47,004 nucleotides of DNA from Promicromonospora kroppenstedtii DSM 19349 (GCF_000515355.1 NZ_KI911577.1:35244-82247), one strand, 5' to 3'. Counted from the stretch's first letter, positions 14,123-25,500 are shown. Program-made: numbers and translations. The notes: generated by a model not told the origin, from the letters alone.

Positions 14123-14368
14123 TCAGGGGGTGAGGTTGATGCTCTGGAGCAGGAGCACGAGCCCGCCGAGGACACCGACGCCGCCGCCAACGGCGGACAG
14201 GAGGCCCATCGGCGAGACGGTCTTGCGGTCCTCGACGATGCGGAGGCGGGCCTCGTGGTCGTCGAGTTTCGTGCCGTGCTGCCCGAGGACGAGGTCGAGC
14301 TTCGTCTCCATCCGGGCCAGAGCGACCCGGGTGTCGACGTTCTCGTCGTCAGGCGAGGCCGGGGTCAT
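14123..14368 (-). CDS. Membrane-anchored coiled-coil protein, holin-associated
   Basis: This 81-aa protein has a heptad-rich helix at ~12-48 and one C-terminal transmembrane segment at ~57-77 (LLSAVGGGVGVLGGLVLLL). This resembles XhlA-type lysis proteins. It overlaps the endolysin stop as ATGA and precedes the two-helix membrane protein, so it is probably part of the lysis machinery. Confidence 0.6.
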   Translation of the reverse strand: MTPASPDDENVDTRVALARMETKLDLVLGQHGTKLDDHEARLRIVEDRKTVSPMGLLSAVGGGVGVLGGLVLLLQSINLTP

Positions 14369-15033
14369 GCGGCCTTGACGGCGCGGGCGATGGCGGACTT
14401 CGTCCACTTGCCCACGACGCCGTTACGCAGGAAGTAGCCGCGGGCACGCTGGAAGCGGCGGACGAGGGCGTAGGTGCCCATGCCGAAGTCACCGTCGTCC
14501 GCGATCTCGATCCCGCGCTTCGCGTAGATCTTGTTCAGGTCGCGCTGGAGCTGCCGCACCTCGGGGCCGGACGAGCCCAGGCCGAGCGACCGGCCGCGGG
14601 GGCGGTTGATCGTGTGGCGCACGCGGGCACGGCCCGAGCGCTCCCAGTGCCACGCCTCCTCGCGGCCGCCACCCTGGCGGGCCCAGTAGGGGTGCTGCCA
14701 GCCGTACCGGCCGGCGTTCGCCCGCATCCACTCGTGCTCCGTGGAGCCGAAGCGGTTGATGTTCGAGGCGAAGTCCACGGCGAGGCCCCAGCCGTGGTTG
14801 GACGTGCCGGGGACGGCGGCCAGGCCGGGGCCCTTGCCGACGGGCGGCGGCTGGTAGAGCCGCTGCTGCGACGCGAGGGTCCGGTAGGTGTCGGTGGCGC
14901 GGAGCGACCGGTAGAACTTGCTGGCGAACGCCAGGGCGAGGCTGTCGGCGTCGCGCGCGGCGGACTTGGTCAGCCGGCCGCCGATGACGGTCTCGCGGAG
15001 GGAGCTGTCGGGGAGCATGCCGTTGAGTGCCAT
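14365..15033 (-). CDS. Endolysin: M15/VanY-type peptidase with peptidoglycan-binding domain
   Basis: This 222-aa protein has an N-terminal D,D-peptidase-like domain with zinc-site residues in SNHGWGLAVDF (~78-88) and WHWE (~128). A PG_binding_1 domain follows at ~145-222 (LGLGSSGPEVRQLQRDL ... DFGMGTYALVRRFQ). It would cut peptide stems of the host wall at the end of infection. No signal peptide is evident, so export depends on the adjacent holin-like proteins. A strong terminator (15067-15097) lies between tail genes and this gene. Confidence 0.88.
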   Translation of the reverse strand: MALNGMLPDSSLRETVIGGRLTKSAARDADSLALAFASKFYRSLRATDTYRTLASQQRLYQPPPVGKGPGLAAVPGTSNHGWGLAVDFASNINRFGSTEHEWMRANAGRYGWQHPYWARQGGGREEAWHWERSGRARVRHTINRPRGRSLGLGSSGPEVRQLQRDLNKIYAKRGIEIADDGDFGMGTYALVRRFQRARGYFLRNGVVGKWTKSAIARAVKAA

Positions 15034-15066
15034 GTTCGCTAGGCCCTTCTGTTTTTGGGTATGAGA

Positions 15067-15097
15067 AAGGCCCGCTCCCCGGGAGGAGAGCGGGCCT
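15067..15097 (-). terminator. Terminator before endolysin
   Basis: Arms AAGGCCCGCTC and GAGCGGGCCTT enclose a GC-rich loop; TTTCTCAT follows on the minus strand. It lies after the 15113-15388 gene. Any endolysin-specific promoter must lie in the ~35 nt downstream, where I see none clearly. Confidence 0.8.
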
Positions 15098-15112
15098 TGC
15101 GGTGAGGGTGGA

Positions 15113-15388
15113 TCAGGCGGGCGGAGCGGGGGCCAGGATCTGGCTCACTCCGAGGCCCCGCCGGACCTGTGCCGACACGAGCGGGGAGTCGGCCAGCAGC
15201 GCGAGGAGCGCTTCGAGCGCAGGCTCCAGGACAGGCGCGGGGAAGTAGCCGTAATCGCCCGTGTTGGGGATCTTGGCCGTGGCGTACACCGGGCCCTCCG
15301 CCGTCTGTAGCGTGAGCTCCACGACGTAGGTGTACAGGTCGCTCGTGTGTTCAGTGTCCGGGTCGGGGGTCGGGGCAGACCATGCCAT
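15113..15388 (-). CDS. Hypothetical tail-region protein, 91 aa
   Basis: No family is recognised. The N-terminus is polar; residues ~18-50 are beta-rich and the C-terminal half is hydrophobic helix (LEPALEALLALLADSP). It follows the receptor-binding protein gene and ends at a terminator, so it is likely a late structural or assembly protein. Confidence 0.6.
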   Translation of the reverse strand: MAWSAPTPDPDTEHTSDLYTYVVELTLQTAEGPVYATAKIPNTGDYGYFPAPVLEPALEALLALLADSPLVSAQVRRGLGVSQILAPAPPA

Positions 15389-15421
15389 GCGGGCTCTCCC
15401 TTGGGGTTGAGGTCAGTGGAG

Positions 15422-18400
15422 TCAGAGGAGGTAGTTGATGGACGACAACGAGACGTTGACGCTCGCCGAGGTGCTGTGCCCGTTCATCTGAATCCGCCCG
15501 TCGTCAAGTACGCGGAGACGGGCGGCGACGGCTGTGCCTACGTAGAGGAAGCCGTCGCGGTAGGTCCCCGCCTCCGGACGGGCGGCGACCGATGTCGGGA
15601 TCTGCACGGGGAACGTGTTGCCCGATGTCCCGGAGGTCCCGGCGGCCGTCCCCTTGAAGTAGACGGCGTCCCCGATGCGGCGCACCAGGGGCGGGTTTCC
15701 CGCCTCTGCGGAGAACCCCGACAGGACCATCATTGCCACCCACCCGGTGTCGTACGCTGACGTAAACTTGCCCGTGGCGTCGAACTCCAGCGGCCCCCAG
15801 CGCCCCGACCCGTCGCCGCGGACCTCGAAGATCGACTTCGTTGAGTCCGACGGCATGGTCCGCGCCGAGCGCATACGCGCGGGCGTGGCGCCCGGGAAGT
15901 TGGACACCGACGGCGGGGCAGTGCCCGAGGTGACCAGGAGAGTTCCCCGGTCCCGGATCGCGCTGGTGTAGTTGACGGACTCCTGGAGCCACATCCCAGA
16001 CCCGGAGGCAGGCGGTGCTGCTCCGGTCTTCCCGTAGATGCGGGAGATGTTCGGGTCGTCAGCGAGCCCCGTGTAGGGGACCTGTGCCGGTGTGATGCGC
16101 ACCCACGACCGCTTCAGCGGCTGGAAGGTGCGGATACCGCCGATCACGGTCTCGTGCGTGCCGCCGGAGGTCTGGCCGTCGTAGAACGTCTGAGCCAGGT
16201 GCCACGTGTCGAGGGCCGAGTCGGTCCACGTCATCGCCGAGTGGCGGTAGGCGCGGTTGTCCAGCCCGAGCGTACGGAAGCGGGACGTGGTCGGGTCCCA
16301 CCAGCCGGTGGCCTTCGACGATGGCGGGCTCCACGTCTCGGCGGGCTGGTGTACGCCGGACGCGTTGTAGACGCGGAAGGTCGACGTGCCGTTGTACGAG
16401 ACGATGAAGCGCGCCGAGCCGAAGTCTGCGGCCGTCCGCATGAACGTCCAGGGGCTGTTGGTGAGCTGACCACCGACGGGCGTGCCGCTGGACACAACGG
16501 TCTCGGCGATCGTCGTCCCGCCTACGGGCGTGCTCGTGTCCATGCGGTAGAACCGGGGCCCGCCGCTGAACGACTCGACTACCCAGACGTTGTTGCCGTC
16601 CATGGCGAGCTGCGGCTCGCGGGACGTGTTCTGGCGGATGTACTGCCGGAACCGGTTGGTCTGCGTGTAGTCGTAGATGTACCACTCATCGTTACCCTCC
16701 CAGCGGAGCATGAACCGCCACTCGCCGTCAGTGCCCACGGCGCCAGACGTCACATGCCAGTCAGACGGGAGATCCCACAGGTCGTTGAACGTGCCGCTCA
16801 GGTTCATGTACCACACACGCGCGCCACCGGTCGGGACCCGCTGTATGAACGCGAAGGCGTTCCAGGCCGGCACGTAGCTGGCGCCGCTAATGAGCGAGGC
16901 GTCGAGCCCGAAGGTACCGAGGCTGCCCGTGCGAGGCGTGGTGTCCTGCGTGACGTTCTCCCAGAAGGAGCCCACCTGCGGGGCCGCCACGGGGGCGGCG
17001 ATCTGCTCGGCGAGCGAGATGACTGAGTCCTTCGCGAACTCGTTCAGCGTCGAGTAGAACGAAGCGCCGCCGGTCACTGTCAGGCCGTCGGCCTGCACCT
17101 CGCCGCGGAAGTAGGCGTCCTCGGAGGGGTCGGTGGGCAGGTTGACGCGGGTCTCATCGGCGCTGTTGTAGAGCCGGAGACCGTTGGTATCCATCTCCAC
17201 GCGCTGGCCGGCCTCCGCGGTAGTGATGCGGGAACCGAGGAGGAGCTCCCCGGCGAACGCCTCACCGGTGATAGAGCCGGCGCTGATCTGGTCGGCCGTC
17301 ACAGAGTCGACGGCGAGCGCACGCGCGGTGATCGAGCCGTCGACCACGAGCGAGGCGTCAGCCATGGGTCGCATGCTGACGTCGGCGACCTCGAACACGG
17401 AACCCACGGCGCCCGACGTGTGGATCGAGACAGACAGCTTGTCGTACGTTGTCGGCACGGTGAGGGTGCCCGTTAGGGTCACCCACTCGCCGGCAACGGC
17501 GTCTGCGGCGTCGAGGTCCTCGGTCACGGTCGGCCAGAAGTTGGCCGAGCCTGCGCGGTAGAGTCCCGCGCGGATACGGAGAAGCCCGGCGGTGCCGGAC
17601 ACGAGACGAGCCCGCATCGTAAACCGGTAGCTCTGCCCGTGCTCAACAGTCGTACCGCTCGCGGTCAGCTTGTACGCGTCATTCGTCGTGCCCTGGTCGG
17701 CCAACAGCGGCGTCACCCGCAGGACGTTTGTCGTGACGGCGTCGGGGCCGTCGGTCACGCTGACGACCGTCGAGTTGCCGCCGCTCCACCCGGCCGGCGC
17801 GCCCGTGCCGATGCCGAAGTCGGGGTTGATGAGGAGGTTCTCTGTGCTGGCGATGAGGAGCTTGTCCAGCGTCATCGACTTCGCGGCGATGCGGGCAGCG
17901 GAGAGTGTGCCCGTAGTGACCTTCGCGGCGTCGAGCGTCGAGATGGTCGCGTTGGTGAGCGTCTGAGCGGCCCAGGTGTTGCCCGTGGGCGCGCCCGTGC
18001 CGACCGTGCACAGGTACTGCGCGGTGATCGTCGAGCCGGAGCGCACCCAGAAGATGTCGCCGGGGCGGCCGGGCGTGGTGGACGTCGGCGCCGCGCTGCC
18101 GTAGGTGATCGTGTTCTTACCGTCGGCCGTGAGCTGCGCGGCGTCCGCGTCGCTCTGGGCCTCGGCAATGGCGTCGGTGACGGCCTCGTCGATGGCGGCA
18201 CTCGGGACCTGCGCGGGCATGCCCGAGGCCTCCGGCCCGAGGGCCGAGGCGAAGGTCTCGTCGACCGAGTCCTTCGCGATGAGGGCTACGTGGTAGGTCG
18301 TCCCGTAGGCGAGCGTGGTCTCGGGGGTGCCGAAGCTGCGCACGGTCATGGTGGTACCGGCCAGTTCGCCGGCGAGGGTCGCGGCGCTGGGGACTACGGG

Positions 18401-19069
18401 CGACGTCGCGGAGATGTGCACCTCGTAGACGACAGGGTTCGGGTGCACGACGCCGGCCCAGCGGAGCATGAGCGCGCCGAATCCGGGGGTGATCGTGGGG
18501 GCGCCCGGGGTGACGGGCTCCTCCGGCTCGGGGCCGCCCGACGGCGGGAGCGTCGAGGGGTCGATCACGGAGCCATCCATGACCGGGGCCTGCCCGATGA
18601 TGTTCAGGACAACGAGCTCGTCGCCGCGGTACGCGAGCGCGACGGCCTCGCCGATGACGCCTGACTCGGGGTCGGGGTCGCGGATGCCCTCGGGGAGGTA
18701 GGGGATCAGGGCGTGGTCGACGGTCGCGACGAGCGAGTCGCCGGCCTGCTCGATGCCTTCGACGAGGATCTGCGCGAGCGTCTCGACGACGGGGGCCGAC
18801 GTCGCGGCGTCCCAGACGTCAACGCGGGTGTCGATCTCCCACAGTGCGGCCGTGGGGGCGGCGAGGATGACCTCTCCCGACTCGTCGTCAGCGCTGGTGT
18901 ACGTGACTACCTCGGCGCCGCCCAGGAGGAGGGCGCCGCCGTCCGGGTCGAAGTCGGCCGTGTCCTCGACGAGGAGCACGGTCGCTCCCGCGGGCGCCTC
19001 CTCGGCGAGCGTGCCGCCAAGGGGCACGGTGTTCACGGCGGCAACGCGCCCGGTGAGGTCGTACGTCAT
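15422..19069 (-). CDS. Minor tail protein / tail tip fibre, 1215 aa
   Basis: The protein is modular. A ~180-residue N-terminal region has a VLLVED.ADF..DGG.LLLG pattern typical of phage structural proteins. A fibronectin III-like domain follows (~190-290). A stretch of short repeats (TTGTLSAARI, SAGSITGEAF) is common in tail-tip proteins, with a carbohydrate-binding-like jelly roll between (ENLLINPDFGIGTGAPAGW, ~410-570). A long C-terminal half contains many Trp/Tyr blades, possibly beta-propeller-like, then a final beta domain. It most likely binds the host surface. It overlaps the upstream minor tail gene by four bases. Confidence 0.75.
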   Translation of the reverse strand: MTYDLTGRVAAVNTVPLGGTLAEEAPAGATVLLVEDTADFDPDGGALLLGGAEVVTYTSADDESGEVILAAPTAALWEIDTRVDVWDAATSAPVVETLAQILVEGIEQAGDSLVATVDHALIPYLPEGIRDPDPESGVIGEAVALAYRGDELVVLNIIGQAPVMDGSVIDPSTLPPSGGPEPEEPVTPGAPTITPGFGALMLRWAGVVHPNPVVYEVHISATSPVVPSAATLAGELAGTTMTVRSFGTPETTLAYGTTYHVALIAKDSVDETFASALGPEASGMPAQVPSAAIDEAVTDAIAEAQSDADAAQLTADGKNTITYGSAAPTSTTPGRPGDIFWVRSGSTITAQYLCTVGTGAPTGNTWAAQTLTNATISTLDAAKVTTGTLSAARIAAKSMTLDKLLIASTENLLINPDFGIGTGAPAGWSGGNSTVVSVTDGPDAVTTNVLRVTPLLADQGTTNDAYKLTASGTTVEHGQSYRFTMRARLVSGTAGLLRIRAGLYRAGSANFWPTVTEDLDAADAVAGEWVTLTGTLTVPTTYDKLSVSIHTSGAVGSVFEVADVSMRPMADASLVVDGSITARALAVDSVTADQISAGSITGEAFAGELLLGSRITTAEAGQRVEMDTNGLRLYNSADETRVNLPTDPSEDAYFRGEVQADGLTVTGGASFYSTLNEFAKDSVISLAEQIAAPVAAPQVGSFWENVTQDTTPRTGSLGTFGLDASLISGASYVPAWNAFAFIQRVPTGGARVWYMNLSGTFNDLWDLPSDWHVTSGAVGTDGEWRFMLRWEGNDEWYIYDYTQTNRFRQYIRQNTSREPQLAMDGNNVWVVESFSGGPRFYRMDTSTPVGGTTIAETVVSSGTPVGGQLTNSPWTFMRTAADFGSARFIVSYNGTSTFRVYNASGVHQPAETWSPPSSKATGWWDPTTSRFRTLGLDNRAYRHSAMTWTDSALDTWHLAQTFYDGQTSGGTHETVIGGIRTFQPLKRSWVRITPAQVPYTGLADDPNISRIYGKTGAAPPASGSGMWLQESVNYTSAIRDRGTLLVTSGTAPPSVSNFPGATPARMRSARTMPSDSTKSIFEVRGDGSGRWGPLEFDATGKFTSAYDTGWVAMMVLSGFSAEAGNPPLVRRIGDAVYFKGTAAGTSGTSGNTFPVQIPTSVAARPEAGTYRDGFLYVGTAVAARLRVLDDGRIQMNGHSTSASVNVSLSSINYLL

Positions 19070-20253
19070 CGCTTGCCCCTTCGTCGAATGGTCTTCTTGC
19101 TGGGCGTGAGGCGCTTCAGGTAGCCGACCGGCATGGGCGGCGCACCGTTCGGCGCGAGCGGGATCGCGAACTTCCGGAGGCGGAACTTCAGCGTGAAGTC
19201 CGGCGTCTGGACGCTGACCATGTCGTCAGGGTCGAGATGCGGGACCGGGAGCGCGTCGAAGGAGACCTCCACGGCCTCGCGGATGCGCGATTCCAGGAGG
19301 CGTTCGGCGTACTCCTTCGCCGCGGCGTGGGAGCGGATCGAGGCGTTCTCCACCCGCTCGACCAGGTAGCGCGGCGCGCCTTCCCGGCCCATGCGGAACG
19401 GGGACAGGGGGTGGCTCCGCGGGGCGACGACGGTCGCCGATACGGCGCCCATCTTCCCGTTCGGCGGCTGCCCCTTGACGGAGATCGTGTTCTTGACGTC
19501 CGCCATCTGGTAGTTGATCGCGACTTCGCTAACGATGCTGCCGCCCGTGCCCGGCTTGAAGACGTACTTCACGGCCCGGGAGTGGTTCCGCATCACGAGG
19601 ATGCCGGCGCCGTTGTAGAAGAGCTGTTTGTCGATCGAGCGGGACAGGCTCCGGGCGGCGGACCACACCTGAGCGAAGCGGTCCAGGGACCGGGCCTTCG
19701 GCAGGGTCAGGCGCTTGCCGTACGAGTTGCGGAAGTCCGGGATGGAGAAGCGGGTCTCGCCGGCGCGGCTGCTCATGAGCACGCGGATGGCGCCCACGAC
19801 CGTCATCCCCTTGCGGAGCGTGATCGGGGTCCACACGGCGCCGAGAGCTAGTGCCTCCTTGCCCTGTGCTTCGACCGTGACCGTGACGCCCTCCCGGGAC
19901 AGCCCGGTCACGGGGCCCGTGAAGACCGTCGCGAAGACGTACCGGTCGAGCTCCTCGACGTGCACGCCGTAGCGAACGCGGATCATCCGGTCGGCGTAGA
20001 TGGCGCCGTCGTCGGGGCTGTCGGTGTCGAAGTTCAGGGAGTGGCTCGGGTCGAGGAAGGTCAGGGTCGCGGACCGCGTGACCTCGGCGTCGGCATCGAC
20101 GTTCACCTGCCCGTCAAGGAGCGTGTGCGAGACGGACGACAGGACGCCGCCGTTCAGGGTCAGGACGTCAACGTCGATGCGCCGCGTGTGCGAGGAGCGG
20201 AGGGCCGCTTCGTACGCCCTCCGCTCCTCTGTGGTGAGCCCTAGAGTCATCAT
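19066..20253 (-). CDS. Minor tail protein, tail-tip hub-like
   Basis: This 395-aa protein starts at ATG 20251-20253. Early segments (RIDVDVLTLNGGVLSSV, and SATLTFLDPSHSLNF) and a later DMVSVQTPDF resemble the DUF5047/hub family of actinophage tail tips. Position between the distal-tail-like protein and the fibre fits a baseplate hub. It contains no lytic motif that I can see. Confidence 0.7.
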   Translation of the reverse strand: MMTLGLTTEERRAYEAALRSSHTRRIDVDVLTLNGGVLSSVSHTLLDGQVNVDADAEVTRSATLTFLDPSHSLNFDTDSPDDGAIYADRMIRVRYGVHVEELDRYVFATVFTGPVTGLSREGVTVTVEAQGKEALALGAVWTPITLRKGMTVVGAIRVLMSSRAGETRFSIPDFRNSYGKRLTLPKARSLDRFAQVWSAARSLSRSIDKQLFYNGAGILVMRNHSRAVKYVFKPGTGGSIVSEVAINYQMADVKNTISVKGQPPNGKMGAVSATVVAPRSHPLSPFRMGREGAPRYLVERVENASIRSHAAAKEYAERLLESRIREAVEVSFDALPVPHLDPDDMVSVQTPDFTLKFRLRKFAIPLAPNGAPPMPVGYLKRLTPSKKTIRRRGKR

Positions 20254-20274
20254 GTGGCGCGGGGCTCCTTACGG

Positions 20275-22531
20275 TCAGACGACGGCGTCGAAGGGGAGGT
20301 CCCCCACCTGCCAGAAGTCGAACGAGACGTTCTTGTAGACCTCGCCCGCGCGCGTCTTGGGCGACGGGGAGATCGTGATGTTGCCGACCAGCGCCTCGAA
20401 GGACATGTCGCCGGCGATGAGCTGAACCGTCTGGTACGGCCGCTCCTTGATGGCGTAGAGGTCGGCCTCCATGGCTCGGAAGGTCTTCCCGAAGCCCGCC
20501 ATGAGCGCGCCAGAGAGAGACCCCTCCAGGCCGCGCATGCCGTTCACGATGCGCACGGGCTGCGTCGAGCCGATCGGCGTGTAGACGCTGGCGTCGTCCT
20601 CCATCGACCACGTGCCCTCGTCGTTGCCCATGAGCGTGACGTTGATGTCGCGGTCCCGGTCGATGAGCCAGATACCCTCCACGGGCACGGCGTAGTAGAC
20701 GTCCGGGTTGGTCGCCGACGTGCGCCCGTTGACCACGGCGCGCACCTCGTAGCGGTGCGACCAGTTCGGCCGGGAGCCGTGCGAGCGGTAGCGGTAGGTC
20801 GTGCCGGAGACGTAGACGTCCTCGGCGTCGACCGTGCGGGAGATCCGGCCGTCGCGAAGGATCACGAACCGGTCCGGGGTCGTCGAGCGCTGCCACTCGA
20901 TATCGACGGTCGGCGTCTGCCCGACCTGAGCGACGCTCAGTCCGGTCACGCCGCCTACTGCTACGTCGGTGTCGAGGTGGAAATCGGCCTGGGCCTGGGC
21001 GTAGGTGGGATCGACCGGGGGTCGCTTCGCGGTTCTGGGAGTCCCAGACCCGCACCTTGACGCGGTAGGTCCAGTCATCGAAGAGGTACCCGCTCGGGAT
21101 CGTCAGCGACGTCTCCGAACTCTGGCGCTCCTTCGAGTCGTAGACCGGCCGCGAGAGGTCCGTTACGTGGTAGACGAGCACGCGGTAGCGGACCTGCGTC
21201 CCGCCCGTCACCGACCAGATGATCGGGGGCGAGCTGTCGTAGGCAGCGCCAGCGCCGAGGTTCGAGATCGTGACTGTCGGCTTGACTCGGCGGGTCATGG
21301 GGACGGGCTCGGACCATGTCGACCACAGGCCGGCGCCGTCCCGCGCCTGGACTCGCCAGTTGACCGTCTGGCCGTCGGACATGCCGGCCCATGCGGCGGA
21401 GCCGCCGACGAGCGACACGTTGTCGACGTAGTGCACCTCGCCGAGCGCTGCGGAGGAGAACTGCACCTCGGCACGCACCGTCGCGGCGCTGGCCGGAGCA
21501 ACGGCGGTCACCGTGCGGGCGGCGAACGACGTGGTGTTGTTGCTGGCGGTGCCTGTGCTCGTCGTGACCTCGGCCCCTGCGGCGTTGAACCACCGCAAAC
21601 GCACGAACGACGAGCGCACGGTCGACGCGGCGCGGACGACGGCGTCGACCGTGTAGGTCTGGCCGGGGACAACCGGGAAGAGGTCCGAGTAGGCGTACGC
21701 GTTGCCCGCCGCGACAGCCGTCACCGACAGTGCGCCCGGCCCGGTGTTGACCGGGGTAGTCACCCGGGCGAGCGTCGCGTTGTTCCCCGTCCAGCCCGTG
21801 GTGTTCGTCGAGAAGGAGGGGTTGGGGAGTCGCTGGGCGGCGATCTCGGCGAGGTCGACGTCAGACGACGTGGTGAGCACCTCGCCGGAGTCGTAGACCG
21901 GCGACGAGAAGCTCTCGGAGGTCGAGACCTGCACGCGCGCTGACGCGAGCTCCGTGTCGCCCGACACGTCCTCGTAGGCGAACGTCACATGCGGGAGCGC
22001 GAGAGACGTAGCCGCCTCGGACGGGCGGAGGTCTGTCGGCTGTGAGGGGTTGTCGGCCCAGGTGACCGTGAGGGTCGGGCCGTTGGCGGAGTTGAAGCCG
22101 TAGAACTGGTGGGTGGCCGTCGCGGTCGTGGCGATGCGCCAGCCGTAGTTCTGGAGCCCGCCGGCCCAGGCCTGGACGAAGCTCGTCACGTCGATCTGGA
22201 CCGTGTCGCCGTCGGACAGGGAGCCGACGACCGCCGACCCCGCGGAGGGCCCGCCGGCCGGCATGTTGTTCCAGTTGAGCCGGGACGCCTTCCACGAGGC
22301 AGTTGCCCGGCGAGCACTGACGGTCCGGGTGCCCGTGGAGGACCCCCGGGCCGTCAGTGTGAGCGTGGCCGACGTGACCGTAGCGCCCGCGGGGACGGGG
22401 CTGCGGAGCCAGACGAACGCATTGGCGATGCCGTCGCGCACCTTCAGGGCAGGCTCGCGCGGGTGCGCCAGGTTGGGATACCCGGAGCTGGCCCAGGCAT
22501 CGAACCCTGAGCGGACGGTCTGTGTGCTCAA
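20275..22531 (-). pseudogene. Minor tail protein, one-base frameshift (distal tail-like)
   Basis: The gene starts at ATG 22529-22531 and reads well to about residue 503 (VRVWDSQNREATP), then meets a run of five Gs at 21017-21021. With four Gs the frame continues as VDPTYAQAQADF to a stop at 20275, giving 751 aa. The N-terminal ~175 residues form a TSP3/DNRLRE-type beta domain (WNNMP, DVTSFVQAW). Fibronectin-like and carbohydrate-binding-like domains follow, and the C-terminus resembles distal-tail proteins. Other G/C-run discrepancies in this contig make a sequencing error more likely than true inactivation. Confidence 0.75.
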
Positions 22532-22547
22532 TGCGTCCTCCTAGTGG

Positions 22548-25500
22548 TCAGTTCATCCGGCGGGTGGTGCCGGCGAACTCGTTGGCGTCGTCGATGGCGT
22601 CCTCCGCGATCTCGCGGAAGTAGCCCGTGCCCTTCTCCCAGTTCGTGATGACGAGCTCGACACGGCGGCCGTCGGCCGTCCGGGTCTGCTGCCCCTGCCC
22701 GCGCTCGTAGCGCCGGGCCTCGGCGATCGAGGAGACGACGCCAGCCTTCAGCGCCTGGGACTCGGCCGGCGTGAGCACGGCCTCGGGCTTGCCGGTCAGG
22801 TTCAGACCGACGCCGCCGTTAGGCAGCCATCCGCCCTGGTCGAACAGGCCCGACCAGACGCCACCGTTCTTCATCGCCCAGTGGACGTGATCCCAGTGGT
22901 CGCCGCGGGTCGGCTCCCCGAACATGTAGTTCTGCCCGTTCCAGATCTGCCGCCCGTTGGCCGGGGAGTAGATCAGCTCGCGCGAGTTCGGGAAGTGCTT
23001 GGCGATCCAGTTGAAGATCGCCATCGAGGGCGTGACGTCGATCGCGCGGCCCTGGCCGTGGTAGGACGGGGTCCCTACGGCCGTGATCGCGCCGGGGCGG
23101 AATGCCGAGTTCAGCGAAGCGCCCGGGAAGGCGTTCTTCACGACGTTCCACTGCGCCTGCCAGCCCAGAGCGGGCCCGGCCGGCTTGCCGCCTCCGGCGA
23201 GGTCGGACCCTCCGGCCATGCTGCCGACGAGGCTCTTCGCCTTGTCGATCAGTGCGCCGACCGCCTTCTTCGGGAGCTGCGATGCGATCTTGCCGAGCGA
23301 GCCGCCGCCGACCCGTCCGAGGACGGAGGCGAGCGGCTTCGACAGAAGGTCGCCGAGCGCCCCGGCGGGGTCACCGAGGAACTTGCCGACGGACGAGGCG
23401 ACGTTCTTCACGCCCTGCCACGCATCGCCGGCCCAGCCCCAGACGCCGCCATCCTTGAACGCCTGACCCTTGCGGGCACGAGCGTTCAGGGCAGCAACGC
23501 CGGCGGGACCGCCGACGGCCCGAGTGAACTCGGGTCGCATGATGGCCTCGCCGCCCGAGAGCGACAGCCGGCCGCCCGTGGGCGAGTAGAAGTCGTGGAC
23601 GTCGCGACCCGGCGTGTAGCCGGGCAGGACGCCACCGGTCGCGTAGCCCTTGATCGGGTCGACAGGCGGGAGCGTCAGGTCGAGCCCGACAGCGTCGGCG
23701 ATCTTGTCCCAGGTGGCCTTTATGCCCTTGGTGTAGACCGTCTCGATCACGAAGTTGATCGGAGCTGCCGTGGCGGCCTTGATGCCGTCCCACGCCTTGC
23801 CGATCACGGTCTTCGCCGCACGGAATGCGGCGCCGATCACGTCGAGCCCTCGCCGAAGCGGGGTGAACGCCTTGTCTCGAATCCATCCCCAGGCAGCGGA
23901 GGCCACCGTCTTGATGCCGTTCCACACGGGCCGGATGACCCGCTCGAACACGATCCGAAGGCCGAGGCCCATGATGCGGAAGCCGAGCGCGATGGGCGTG
24001 AAGACCCACCGGTCGAGCCAGTTCCACATAGCGGAGGCGCCACGCTTGATGGCGTCCCAGGTCGGCCGGATGACCGTCGCCCAGATGACGCGGAGGCCGA
24101 GGGCCATGATCGCGAAACCGCGACCGATCGGCTCGAAGACCTTCGCCCTCAGGGCGGCCCAGAGGCCGACGGCCACGGCGCGGATCACGCGGAAGAGCGG
24201 GGCGCCGGTCTTCGACCAGGCCCAGGAGGCGCCCTTCCACAGGAGCGCCCAGCCTGTCGCCCACGTCACGAAGATGACGCGGATGACGGTCCACGCGACG
24301 CGGATAGCGCCGGCGATGGCGTTGAAGACTGGCCGGATGACGTTCCCGTAGAGCCAGCGGGCGGCGATGGCGAGCGCGTCCCACGCCGTCTTCAGTGCGG
24401 GCCAGGCCGTACCTGTCCACCAGCCGACGACAGCGCCCATGGCGGCCTTGATGCCGCCCCAGACGGTCGTCACGATCGCCTGACCGGCCTTGGTCTTCGT
24501 GAAGAAGAACGCCAGGCCGGCGACGAGACCAGCGATGCCGACGATCAGGAGGCCGATGGGGTTCGCGGCGAGGGCTACGTTCCAGACCCAGGTAGCGGCG
24601 GCGATGGCCAGGATCACCCCGGCCATGACGCCGAGGCCGACGGCGAGCGGGCCGACGATGTCGAGGTTGTTCCCGACGACGTCGGCGAGCTTGGTCAGGC
24701 CGCCCGCGAGGGAGGACACGACGGGCGCGACGCCGATGCCGACCTTCAGGCGGAGGGTCTCCCACGCGCCGGACAGGCGCTCCAGCGCGCCGGCGGTGCC
24801 GCTCATGCGGGCCCTGGCGGCGTCCTCGGCGGCGCCCTGGTCCCTGGTCGCCTTGATGTACACGCCGAGGCCCTTCGCGCCCTCGGTCATGAGGACGGAG
24901 GCGGCGCGCGAGGCGTCCGACCCGAAGATCGTGTTGAGGGCCGTGGTGCGCTGGGCCTCGGAGAGTCCGCCGAGGCCGTCCTTCAGTTGCTGTGCTACCT
25001 CCGTCAGCGAGACAAAGTTGCCGTTGGCGTCGGTGAAGTCGAGGTTGGCGTCCTTCATAGCCGTGGCGGCCTTGGCCGTCTGCGGCACGAGCCGCGAGAG
25101 CATCGTCTTCAGCGAGGTACCGGCGTCGCTCCCCTTGATGCCGGCGTTGTCGAACGCCGCGAGAGCGCCGACCGTGTCGTTCAGGTTGAGGCCTGCGTTC
25201 ACGGCGCCTGGGCCGACCTGGCTCAGGGCGTGGCCGAGGGACTCGACGGACGCGGTCGAGGCGTTCGCGCCGCCGGCGAGGGCGGCGGATACGACGTTCA
25301 TCTGATCGCCGGAGAGCTTGAACGTGTTCAGCGCGTTCGAGGCGATCTCGGCAGCCGACGCGAGCGTCGTACCGCCTGCGGCGGCGAGCTGGAGTGTGCC
25401 CTCCAGTGCGCCGGCCTGGATCGTGGCGGCGCTCAGGCCGCCCTTGGCGAGCTCCTGCATGGCGTCGGCGGCCTCGTTAGCCGAGAACGACGTCGATGCG

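Noticed and set aside
20968-20992. CAGGCCGATTTCC inside the minor tail gene, resembling the downstream half of the promoter motif.
   Set aside because: The GAGCCG half is absent at the 11-nt spacing and no gene starts within 100 nt, so it is probably coding coincidence (AQADF).
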